5,607 nucleotides of DNA. Origin: Comamonas_F sp047606565 (GTDB lineage: Bacteria; Pseudomonadota; Gammaproteobacteria; Burkholderiales; Burkholderiaceae_C). Positions 1 through 5,374 of this stretch are shown here, in pieces (position 1 is the stretch's first letter; each line of letters starts with the position of its first letter). The position numbers and the translations under genes are program-made. The DNA lies in assembly GCA_047606565.1 (NCBI GenBank), contig JASGEH010000186.1:1-5607 (forward strand), read 5' to 3'. The notes below the pieces were generated by a model, which worked only from the letters and a program-made list of their open reading frames with translations, was not told the origin of the DNA and did not search any database.

Positions 1-2
1 CC

Positions 3-641
3 ATGAATTCCCAGACCCAGAAACTGACCCTGACGGGCGCCGCCGGCGCCATCGAGGCGTTGAGCGACGCGCCCGAGGGCGCCGCGCGCGGCGTCGCCGT
101 GCTGGCCCATCCGCATCCGCTGTTCGGCGGCACCATGCACAACAAGGTGGTGCAGACGCTGGCGCGCGCCAGCGTGCAAAGCGGCTGGCAGGCGGTGCGC
201 TTCAATTTCCGCGGCGTCGGCGCCAGCGCCGGCACGTATGACGAGGGCCGCGCCGAGACCGAGGACATGCTGGCGGTGATCCGCCAGGTGGTGCCGGCCG
301 GCCAGCCGTTGGTGCTGGGCGGCTTTTCCTTCGGCGCCTTCGTGACCAGCCGGGTCGTCGCGCAGTTGGAAGACGCCGACACCGCCCGCCTGGCCGCGCT
401 GATGCTGATCGGCACCGCCGCCTCGCGTTTCGACGTCGCCGCCATCGCCCCCGCGCTGCATCCGCGCACGCTGGTCGTGCACGGCGAGCAGGACGACACC
501 GTGCCGCTGGCCGACGTGCTCGACTGGGCCCGGCCGCAGTCGCTGCCGGTGGCGGTGGTGCCGGGGGTCGAGCATTTCTTCCATGGGCAGTTGCCGCTGC
601 TCAAGTCGCTGCTGGTGCGCCACCTGCAGGCTTGCTCCTGA
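3..641 (+). CDS. Alpha/beta hydrolase, small dienelactone-hydrolase-like family (COG2945 type)
   Basis: A 212-residue cytoplasmic protein with the alpha/beta-hydrolase fold; no signal peptide or membrane segment is visible. Seen in the sequence: HPHPLFGGTMHNKVV at residues 36-50, RFNFRGVGAS at 66-75, the nucleophile elbow G107-F-S109-F-G111, an acid loop HGEQDDTVP at 160-168 with D164 as likely acid, and a late EHFFHG at 190-195 with H191 as catalytic base. The Ser-Asp-His triad is therefore intact. The HPHP...GGTMHNKVV plus FNFRGVG pattern is what I recall for the COG2945 group of predicted esterase/hydrolases, whose natural substrates are mostly unknown, so no reaction is assigned. The ATG lies two bases into the window, so neither its ribosome binding site nor a possible upstream start can be seen; the protein begins as family members usually do. 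It ends 18 bases before the carboxypeptidase-like gene, suggesting co-transcription. Confidence 0.88.
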   Translation: MNSQTQKLTLTGAAGAIEALSDAPEGAARGVAVLAHPHPLFGGTMHNKVVQTLARASVQSGWQAVRFNFRGVGASAGTYDEGRAETEDMLAVIRQVVPAGQPLVLGGFSFGAFVTSRVVAQLEDADTARLAALMLIGTAASRFDVAAIAPALHPRTLVVHGEQDDTVPLADVLDWARPQSLPVAVVPGVEHFFHGQLPLLKSLLVRHLQACS

Positions 642-659
642 CCCTGGTCTCGCCGTCCG

Positions 660-1808
660 ATGAAAAGACTGCTCGCCTTCGTGCTCGCCCTGGCCGCGTC
701 CCTGTCCGGCTGGGCCCAGATCCCGCAGCCACCGGAAGTCGCCGCCCGCGCCTATCTGCTGCTGGACGTCACCAGCAACCAGATCCTCGCGGCCAAGGAC
801 ATCGACCAGCCGGTCGAGCCGGCCTCGCTGACCCAGCTGATGACGGCCTACCTGGTGTTCGATGCCCTGCGCGCGAAGAAGCTGGCGCTGCAGCAGCCGC
901 TGCCGGTGAGCGAGCGGGCCTGGAAGACGCCCGGCGCGGGCATGTTCATCGACGCCTCGATGCAGGTGCCCACCGAGGACCTCATCAAGGGCATGATCGT
1001 GCAGTCTGGCAATGACGCCGCCGTGGCGCTGGCCGAGGCCGTGGGCGGCAGCCAGGAACGCTTCGTCGAGCTGATGAACCAGCAGGCCCGGCTGCTGGGC
1101 ATGAGCAAGACCCGCTACCGCAACCCGCAAGGGCAGACCGCGCCTGGCCACACCACCACCGCGCGCGACCTCGGCATCCTGGCCACACGGCTGATGCGCG
1201 ACTTCCCCGAGTACATGCATTACTACGCGCTCCGGAAATACCGCTATCCCGGCACCCCCGCGGCCAACGACACCAACCGCAACACCCTGCTGTTCCGGGA
1301 TCCCACCGTCGACGGCCTCAAAACCGGGGACACCAGCGCTGCCGGCTACGCCCTTGTCGCCACTGCGCGGCGCGAGGTGCCCGGTGTGGGCCAGCGCCGC
1401 CTGCTGTCGGTGGTGCTGGGCGCGGCCAGCGAGGCCGCGCGCGCCAACGAGAGTCAGAAGTTGCTGAACTGGGGCTACGTCGCCTTCGATGCGGTCAAGT
1501 TGTTCGACGCTGGCCAGGCGGTGGCGACGCCGCGTGTCTGGAAGGGCACCGCCAACGCGGCGCGGCTGGGCTCGGCGCAGCCCATCGTGGTGTCCGTGCC
1601 CAGTGGCACGGGCGCCCGCATCCGCACCGACCTGGCGCGCCCCGACCCGCTGGTCGCGCCCATCGGCAAGAGCCAGCCGCTGGGCAGCCTGAAGGTGCGC
1701 CTGGACGATCAGCAGATCGCCGAGGTGCCGATTTATGCGCTCGAAGCCGTGCCGGAGGCCGGCCTTTTCGGGCGCGCCTGGGATGCGCTGCGGCTGTGGA
1801 TCCAGTGA
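660..1808 (+). CDS. D-alanyl-D-alanine carboxypeptidase-like protein (PBP5/6 family, peptidase S11) with altered SxxK motif
   Basis: A 382-residue protein of the low-molecular-mass penicillin-binding protein family, which trims the terminal D-Ala from peptidoglycan pentapeptides in the periplasm. Seen: an N-terminal signal peptide (basic MKR, hydrophobic stretch, likely cleavage after A19 in GWA-Q), the transpeptidase-like domain at about 25-265, a PBP5-type C-terminal beta domain at about 277-362, and a C-terminal amphipathic segment (367-382, GLFGRAWDALRLWIQ) like the membrane anchor of PBP5. Motif 2 is intact (S116-G-N118). Motif 3 is K221-T-G223 followed by Asp, where DacA-type enzymes usually have His. 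Motif 1 reads S56-L-T-Q59: the general-base Lys of SxxK is replaced by Gln (codon CAG, 834-836). Length and fold look complete and there is no frameshift. Catalysis may therefore be weak or lost, or the base may be a sequencing error. No clear Shine-Dalgarno precedes the ATG; this start is chosen because it gives a good signal peptide, and coupling to the upstream gene is plausible. dacA/dacC cannot be distinguished, so no symbol is given. Confidence 0.9.
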   Translation: MKRLLAFVLALAASLSGWAQIPQPPEVAARAYLLLDVTSNQILAAKDIDQPVEPASLTQLMTAYLVFDALRAKKLALQQPLPVSERAWKTPGAGMFIDASMQVPTEDLIKGMIVQSGNDAAVALAEAVGGSQERFVELMNQQARLLGMSKTRYRNPQGQTAPGHTTTARDLGILATRLMRDFPEYMHYYALRKYRYPGTPAANDTNRNTLLFRDPTVDGLKTGDTSAAGYALVATARREVPGVGQRRLLSVVLGAASEAARANESQKLLNWGYVAFDAVKLFDAGQAVATPRVWKGTANAARLGSAQPIVVSVPSGTGARIRTDLARPDPLVAPIGKSQPLGSLKVRLDDQQIAEVPIYALEAVPEAGLFGRAWDALRLWIQ

Positions 1809-1879
1809 TTCCGGATCGACAGTATCTCCGGAAAAATGAGCAAGAAGTTCTGGGCTCCAGTGAACTTCCGGGTGGATCG
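1801..1879 (+). repeat. Imperfect direct repeat of the carboxypeptidase gene end
   Basis: All 18 bases at 1801-1818 (TCCAGTGATTCCGGATCG, covering the last codons, stop and first 3' bases of the carboxypeptidase-like gene) reappear in order at 1856-1879, interrupted by two short insertions (AC after TCCAGTGA and GTGG after TTCCGG). This is seen directly. It may be a decayed short duplication of the gene end or coincidence; no function is assigned. Confidence 0.4.
1809..1833 (+). repeat. Inverted repeat immediately after the carboxypeptidase stop codon
   Basis: TTCCGGA (1809-1815) and TCCGGAA (1827-1833) are perfect 7-base inverted copies around an 11-base loop, starting directly after the TGA at 1806-1808. 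As RNA this forms a hairpin at the 3' end of the message. No T-tract follows (it runs into AAAAATGAG), so it is not a canonical intrinsic terminator; it could stabilise the 3' end or assist Rho-dependent termination. The rest of the 1809-2046 spacer holds a second GC-rich hairpin without T-run (1908-1933: CGCCG/CGGCG with CA and TG flanks) and the rpsL promoter. Confidence 0.45.
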
Positions 1880-1949
1880 GCGCGCATGAATGCGCCGCGC
1901 TGCTGAGCACCGCCGGCCGCGGACTGCGGCGTGCCCGCCACTGGCGCGC

Positions 1950-1978
1950 TTGGCGAAAAAAGCCGGGCTGGCTATACT
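1950..1978 (+). promoter_or_regulatory. Sigma70-type promoter of the str operon (upstream of rpsL)
   Basis: A -35 box TTGGCG (1950-1955, four of six consensus bases) and a -10 box TATACT (1973-1978, five of six) are separated by exactly 17 bases. Transcription would start near 1985, giving a T-rich leader of roughly 60 bases before rpsL at 2047. The bases between the -10 and the expected start (GGCGGGC, 1979-1985) are entirely G/C. Such a discriminator is typical of promoters repressed by ppGpp/DksA during the stringent response, so growth-rate and stringent control are inferred. No other equally good promoter was seen elsewhere in the 1809-2046 spacer. Confidence 0.78.
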
Positions 1979-1991
1979 GGCGGGCTTTTCC
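1956..1991 (+). terminator. Terminator-like hairpin overlapping the rpsL promoter
   Basis: AAAAGCC (1958-1964) pairs perfectly with GGCTTTT (1983-1989). Inside it GCTGG (1967-1971) can pair with CTGGC (1977-1981), two of the pairs being G-T, with the -10 region in the loop. The A-tract/T-tract flanks resemble a short bidirectional intrinsic terminator. It would only be transcribed by readthrough from the upstream genes, ending their message about where the rpsL transcript begins. The T-run is just four bases followed by CC, so activity is uncertain. Confidence 0.35.
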
Positions 1992-2031
1992 GTTTTGGGC
2001 GGAAGAGATTTCTATTGTTTTTTGAACGTTT

Positions 2032-2036
2032 AGGGA
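2032..2036 (+). promoter_or_regulatory. Ribosome binding site of rpsL
   Basis: AGGGA lies ten bases before the ATG at 2047, somewhat longer than usual spacing. It sits in the loop and closing pair of a small potential hairpin formed by AACGT (2025-2029) and ACGTT (2036-2040). No better Shine-Dalgarno is present; the T-rich flanks should keep the site accessible. Confidence 0.6.
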
Positions 2037-2046
2037 CGTTTTTTCA

Positions 2047-2424
2047 ATGCCAACCATCAATCAATTGGTGCGTCAGGGGCGCGAGGTCGAAACGACCAAG
2101 TCCAAGAGCCCCGCGATGCAGAACTCGCCGCAGCGCCGCGGTGTTTGCACCCGCGTCTACACCACGACGCCGAAGAAGCCGAACTCGGCGCTGCGCAAGG
2201 TCGCCAAGGTGCGCCTGACCAACGGCTTCGAAGTCATCTCCTACATCGGCGGCGAAGGCCACAACCTGCAAGAACACAGCGTCGTGCTGGTGCGCGGCGG
2301 CCGTGTCAAGGACTTGCCCGGCGTGCGCTACCACATCGTCCGTGGTTCGCTCGACTTGCAAGGCGTCAAGGACCGCAAGCAGGCCCGTTCCAAGTACGGT
2401 GCCAAGCGTCCGAAGGCCAAGTAA
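2047..2424 (+). CDS. rpsL: 30S ribosomal protein S12
   Basis: This 125-residue protein (E. coli has 124) sits at the decoding centre of the small subunit and influences translational accuracy and streptomycin response. Seen: the conserved blocks RRGVCTRVYTTTPKKPNSAL (30-49), RLTNGFEVISYIGGEGHNLQ (56-75) and GGRVKDLPGVRYH (84-96), and the basic tail KQARSKYGAKRPKAK. Lys43 and Lys88, the classic sites of streptomycin-resistance substitutions, are both wild type, as is Pro91, so no target-based resistance is encoded here. Asp89 is the residue known to carry beta-methylthiolation in E. coli (Asp88 without the initiator Met). The N-terminal stretch GREVETTKSKSPAMQNS differs from the enterobacterial version and fits betaproteobacteria. 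It is the first gene of the str operon, driven by the promoter at 1950-1978, with AGGGA upstream. Confidence 0.98.
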   Translation: MPTINQLVRQGREVETTKSKSPAMQNSPQRRGVCTRVYTTTPKKPNSALRKVAKVRLTNGFEVISYIGGEGHNLQEHSVVLVRGGRVKDLPGVRYHIVRGSLDLQGVKDRKQARSKYGAKRPKAK

Positions 2425-2448
2425 GCATCGGTTTTTGCAGTATCAGGT

Positions 2449-2551
2449 GCTGTTTTTTCGCGTGGCGCGAAGAAGACAGCGTAGTGACCCAATTCCTGGG
2501 TCGAGTAAGTGGGAGTCCTGCTGGCTCTCGCGGTATCCGCAGTGGATGCCA
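2449..2551 (+). promoter_or_regulatory. Structured rpsL-rpsG spacer, candidate S7 autoregulatory region
   Basis: Three consecutive hairpins can be drawn in the 152-base spacer. The first pairs GCTGTTTTTTCGCG (2449-2462) with CGCGAAGAAGACAGC (2466-2480): 14 pairs including one G-U, a bulged G2472 and a 3-base loop. The second is GACCCA/TGGGTC (2486-2491 and 2497-2502) with a 5-base loop. The third is TGGC/GCCA (2522-2525 and 2548-2551) enclosing GCGG-TAT-CCGC (2530-2540). None is followed by a T-run, so they are not intrinsic terminators. In E. coli, S7 binds the rpsL-rpsG spacer and represses its own translation. Position supports an analogous role here, but similarity to the E. coli or 16S binding site has not been shown. 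Confidence 0.5.
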
Positions 2552-2566
2552 ACTGAAGCAAATTTT

Positions 2567-2572
2567 GAGGTG
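2567..2572 (+). promoter_or_regulatory. Ribosome binding site of rpsG
   Basis: GAGGTG ends four bases before the ATG at 2577 (six bases counted from the core GAGG), within an A-rich context (AATTTTGAGGTGAAAA). This is a strong site for independent translation of rpsG and fixes its start. It lies downstream of the three spacer hairpins. Confidence 0.8.
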
Positions 2573-2576
2573 AAAA

Positions 2577-3050
2577 ATGCCACGTCGTCGCGAAGTCCCT
2601 AAACGTGAAATCCTGCCGGATCCCAAGTTCGGCAATGTTGAACTCTCCAAGTTCATGAATGTGATCATGGAAGGCGGCAAGAAGGCCGTCGCCGAACGCA
2701 TCATCTACGGTGCGCTCGACCTGATCGAGAAGAAGCATCCTGGCAAGGACCCGCTGGAAGCTTTCGTTGTTGCCATCAACAACGTCAAGCCGATGGTCGA
2801 AGTCAAGTCGCGCCGCGTCGGCGGCGCCAACTACCAAGTGCCGGTCGAAGTGCGTCCCGTGCGCCGTCTGGCCCTGTCGATGCGCTGGATCAAGGAAGCC
2901 GCCCGCAAGCGCGGTGAGAAGTCCATGGCCCAGCGCCTGGCCAACGAACTGCTCGAGGCCACCGAAGGCCGTGGCGGTGCCATGAAGAAGCGTGACGAAG
3001 TTCACCGCATGGCCGAAGCCAACAAGGCGTTCAGCCACTTCCGCTTCTAA
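2577..3050 (+). CDS. rpsG: 30S ribosomal protein S7
   Basis: This 157-residue protein nucleates assembly of the 30S head by binding the 3' major domain of 16S rRNA, and lies near the mRNA exit channel and E site. Seen: the start PRRREVPKREILPDPKFGN (2-20), a basic helical body, the beta-hairpin segment SRRVGGANYQVPVEV (78-92), RRLALSMRWI (about 96-105), and the C-terminal KKRDEVHRMAEANKAFSHFRF. The length matches the usual short form; it lacks the C-terminal extension found in E. coli K-12. In E. coli it is also the translational repressor of this operon, and the structured spacer upstream is the place to look for that here. It lies 152 bases after rpsL and 171 bases before fusA. TAA stop at 3048-3050. 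Confidence 0.98.
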   Translation: MPRRREVPKREILPDPKFGNVELSKFMNVIMEGGKKAVAERIIYGALDLIEKKHPGKDPLEAFVVAINNVKPMVEVKSRRVGGANYQVPVEVRPVRRLALSMRWIKEAARKRGEKSMAQRLANELLEATEGRGGAMKKRDEVHRMAEANKAFSHFRF

Positions 3051-3058
3051 CAGGATGT

Positions 3059-3079
3059 CCGGGCGCCGCGCGCGCCCGG
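3059..3079 (+). repeat. Perfect GC hairpin just after rpsG
   Basis: CCGGGCGC (3059-3066) and GCGCCCGG (3072-3079) are perfect inverted copies with a 5-base loop CGCGC, starting eight bases after the rpsG stop. It is all G/C and very stable. It is followed by CTCCCCAGGG, with no T-run, so it is unlikely to terminate by itself. It could protect the rpsL-rpsG message 3' end or act as a pause or processing element together with the next hairpin. Confidence 0.6.
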
Positions 3080-3095
3080 CTCCCCAGGGAAGCCC

Positions 3096-3131
3096 AGCCG
3101 CGGATCGTGCCCTGCACGGCCTGCGGCTTTT
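3096..3131 (+). terminator. Possible attenuator or partial terminator between rpsG and fusA
   Basis: AGCCGC (3096-3101) pairs with GCGGCT (3123-3128), extended by G3102-T3122 and G3103-C3121. After a 2x2 internal loop, CGTGC (3106-3110) pairs with GCACG (3114-3118) around a 3-base loop. The stem runs straight into TTTT (3128-3131) and then GTC. The hairpin-plus-T layout resembles an intrinsic terminator, but the T-run is only four bases, so partial readthrough into fusA is expected; as fusA has no obvious promoter of its own, readthrough would be required. A further palindromic hairpin GCCGGC/GCCGGC lies at 3160-3177. Confidence 0.45.
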
Positions 3132-3210
3132 GTCAGATCAGGCCCCCGTCTTTTCTCTTGCCGGCCCGTGCGCCGGCGCTGAGGCCCAAAGACCTCCGAA
3201 ACGATCAATC

Positions 3211-3215
3211 AAGGA
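3211..3215 (+). promoter_or_regulatory. Ribosome binding site of fusA
   Basis: AAGGA lies six bases before the ATG at 3222 in an A-rich, unstructured context (CAATCAAGGATCCAAC). It gives a good Shine-Dalgarno and fixes the start. It is downstream of all three rpsG-fusA spacer hairpins. Confidence 0.8.
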
Positions 3216-3221
3216 TCCAAC

Positions 3222-5324
3222 ATGGCTCGCAAGACCCCCATCGAGCGCTACCGCAACATCGGTATCTCCGCGCACATCGACGCCGGCAAGACCACCACCA
3301 CCGAACGCATCCTGTTCTACACCGGCGTCAGCCACAAGATCGGTGAAGTGCACGATGGTGCCGCCACCATGGACTGGATGGCGCAGGAGCAAGAGCGCGG
3401 CATCACCATCACGTCGGCCGCGACGACCTGCTTCTGGAAGGGCATGGACGGTTCGTTCCAGGAACACCGCATCAACATCATCGACACCCCCGGCCACGTG
3501 GACTTCACCATCGAGGTGGAGCGTTCCATGCGCGTGCTCGACGGCGCCGTCATGGTCTACGACTCGGTCGGCGGCGTGCAGCCCCAGTCCGAAACCGTCT
3601 GGCGCCAGGCCAACAAGTACAAGGTGCCGCGTCTGGCCTTCGTGAACAAGATGGACCGCATCGGCGCCAACTTCTTCCGCGTGCGCCAGATGATGGTTGA
3701 CCGCCTCAAGGCCAACCCCGTGCCCATCGTGATCCCGATCGGCGCCGAGGACAACTTCAAGGGTGTGGTCGATCTGCGCAAGATGAAGGCCATCATCTGG
3801 GACGAAGCCAGCCAGGGCATGAAGTTCACCTTCGAGGACATCCCGGCCGATCTGGTCGAGTCCGCCAAGGAATGGCGCGAGAAGATGGTCGAGTCGGCTG
3901 CCGAAGCCAATGAAGACCTGATGAACAAGTACCTCGAAGAAGGCGACCTGAGCGAAGAGGAAATCACGCTGGGTCTGCGCACGCGCACCATCGCTGGCGA
4001 AATCCAGCCCATGCTGTGTGGCTCGGCCTTCAAGAACAAGGGCGTGCAGCGCATGCTCGACGCCGTGATCGAGCTGATGCCCTCGCCGGTGGACGTTCCT
4101 CCGGTCGAAGGCGAAGACGACGACGGCAACGCGGTCTCGCGCAAGTCCGACGACGGCGAGAAGTTCTCGGCCCTGGCGTTCAAGCTGATGACCGACCCCT
4201 ACGTCGGCCAACTGACCTTCGTGCGCGTCTACTCGGGCGTGCTGACCAAGGGCGACAGCGTCTACAACCCCGTCAAGGGCAAGAAGGAACGCATCGGCCG
4301 TATCGTGCAGATGCACGCCAACGAGCGCCAGGAAATCGACGAAATCCGCGCCGGCGACATCGCCGCCTGCGTCGGTCTGAAGGAAGTCACCACCGGCGAA
4401 ACCCTGTGCGACCCCGATGCCATCGTCACCCTGGAGCGCATGGAGTTCCCCGAGCCCGTGATCGCGCAGGCCGTCGAGCCCAAGACCAAGACCGACCAGG
4501 AAAAGATGGGCATCGCGCTGTCGCGCCTGGCCTCTGAAGACCCGTCGTTCCGCGTGCGCACCGACGAGGAATCCGGTCAGACCATCATCTCCGGCATGGG
4601 CGAGCTGCACCTGGAAATCATCGTCGACCGCATGAAGCGCGAGTTCGGCGTGGAAGCCAACGTCGGCAAGCCGCAAGTGGCCTACCGTGAAACCATCCGC
4701 AAGACGGTGGAAGAAGCCGAAGGCAAGTTCGTGCGCCAGTCCGGCGGTAAGGGCCAGTACGGCCACGTCGTGCTCAAGATCGAGCCGAACGAACCGGGCA
4801 AGGGCATCGAGTTCGTCGACGCCATCAAGGGCGGCGTGGTGCCGCGCGAATTCATCCCCGCGGTCGAAAAGGGCATCAACGAAGCCGTCACGCAAGGCGT
4901 GCTGGCCGGCTACCCGGTGGTCGACGTCAAGGTCACGCTGCACTTCGGTTCGTACCACGACGTGGACTCCAACGAACTGGCGTTCAAGATGGCCGCGATC
5001 TTCGGCTTCAAGGAAGGCTGCCGCAAGGCCAACCCGGTCATCCTCGAGCCGATGATGGCCGTGGAAGTCGAGACCCCCGAAGACTACGCCGGCACCGTGA
5101 TGGGCGACCTGTCCTCGCGTCGCGGCATGGTCCAGGGCATGGACGACATGGTCGGCGGCGGCAAGGCCATCAAGGCCGAAGTGCCGCTGTCGGAAATGTT
5201 CGGCTACTCCACCTCGCTGCGCTCGGCCACGCAAGGCCGCGCGACCTACACGATGGAGTTCAAGCACTACAGCGAAGCGCCGCGCAACGTGGCCGAGGCC
5301 ATCATGGCCGCTCGCGCCAAGTAA
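3222..5324 (+). CDS. fusA: Elongation factor G (translocation GTPase)
   Basis: A 700-residue cytoplasmic GTPase that drives tRNA-mRNA translocation and, with RRF, ribosome recycling. Seen in order: P-loop AHIDAGKT (17-24), switch I/G2 around RGITITSA (59-66), DTPGH (88-92), NKMD (142-145) and GSAF (267-270), defining the GTPase domain with its G' insertion (about 160-255). Domain II follows at about 315-400, domain III at about 405-480 (SGMGELHLEI at 457-466), domain IV at about 485-605 with tip motifs SGGKGQYGHV (507-516) and SYHDVDSNELAF (577-588, H579 at the tip), and domain V at about 607-690 (GYSTSLRSATQGRATYTMEF, 661-680). All motifs are intact and the length is normal for the bacterial housekeeping form. 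It is the third gene of the str operon, 171 bases after rpsG and 159 before tuf. Confidence 0.98.
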   Translation: MARKTPIERYRNIGISAHIDAGKTTTTERILFYTGVSHKIGEVHDGAATMDWMAQEQERGITITSAATTCFWKGMDGSFQEHRINIIDTPGHVDFTIEVERSMRVLDGAVMVYDSVGGVQPQSETVWRQANKYKVPRLAFVNKMDRIGANFFRVRQMMVDRLKANPVPIVIPIGAEDNFKGVVDLRKMKAIIWDEASQGMKFTFEDIPADLVESAKEWREKMVESAAEANEDLMNKYLEEGDLSEEEITLGLRTRTIAGEIQPMLCGSAFKNKGVQRMLDAVIELMPSPVDVPPVEGEDDDGNAVSRKSDDGEKFSALAFKLMTDPYVGQLTFVRVYSGVLTKGDSVYNPVKGKKERIGRIVQMHANERQEIDEIRAGDIAACVGLKEVTTGETLCDPDAIVTLERMEFPEPVIAQAVEPKTKTDQEKMGIALSRLASEDPSFRVRTDEESGQTIISGMGELHLEIIVDRMKREFGVEANVGKPQVAYRETIRKTVEEAEGKFVRQSGGKGQYGHVVLKIEPNEPGKGIEFVDAIKGGVVPREFIPAVEKGINEAVTQGVLAGYPVVDVKVTLHFGSYHDVDSNELAFKMAAIFGFKEGCRKANPVILEPMMAVEVETPEDYAGTVMGDLSSRRGMVQGMDDMVGGGKAIKAEVPLSEMFGYSTSLRSATQGRATYTMEFKHYSEAPRNVAEAIMAARAK

Positions 5325-5336
5325 GCAAGTTGCAGG

Positions 5337-5366
5337 TCCGGCGCGCGGCGCATGCCGTGCGGCGGA
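5337..5366 (+). repeat. GC-rich hairpin after fusA
   Basis: Beginning twelve bases after the fusA stop, CGCGCGGC (5342-5349) pairs with GCCGTGCG (5354-5361), with one G-T pair and loop GCAT. It is extended, with single-base bulges at G5340 and G5362, by G5341-C5363 and TCC/GGA (5337-5339 and 5364-5366). It is followed by TTTGTG, a T-run too short for a confident intrinsic terminator. It may be a weak terminator, a pause site or 3'-end protection for the fusA message. Confidence 0.45.
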
Positions 5367-5374
5367 TTTGTGCC

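Noticed and set aside
632..1015. Plus-strand open frame overlapping the start of the carboxypeptidase-like gene
   Set aside because: It lies in another frame across a clear signal-peptide-bearing PBP-family gene. The translation is Arg/Ala/Gly-rich with no recognisable motif, as expected for a GC-rich shadow.
1882..1895. Small hairpin GCGCA-TGAA-TGCGC as a terminator of the carboxypeptidase gene
   Set aside because: The stem is only five pairs and is followed by GC-rich sequence with no T-run.
1931..2218. Plus-strand open frame spanning the promoter and the start of rpsL
   Set aside because: It runs through the -35/-10 region and then reads rpsL out of frame into low-complexity Arg-rich sequence. 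There is no ribosome binding site.
2127..2316. Possible streptomycin-resistance substitutions in rpsL
   Set aside because: Lys43, Lys88 and Pro91 are all wild type.
2328..3038. Minus-strand open frame opposite rpsG
   Set aside because: It is fully antisense to rpsG and the rpsL-rpsG spacer, with no recognisable domain, and is best explained by GC codon bias.
3158..3186. Separate fusA promoter with TTGCCG as -35
   Set aside because: At 17 bases spacing the -10 position reads GAGGCC, with no resemblance to TATAAT, and no other pair was convincing.
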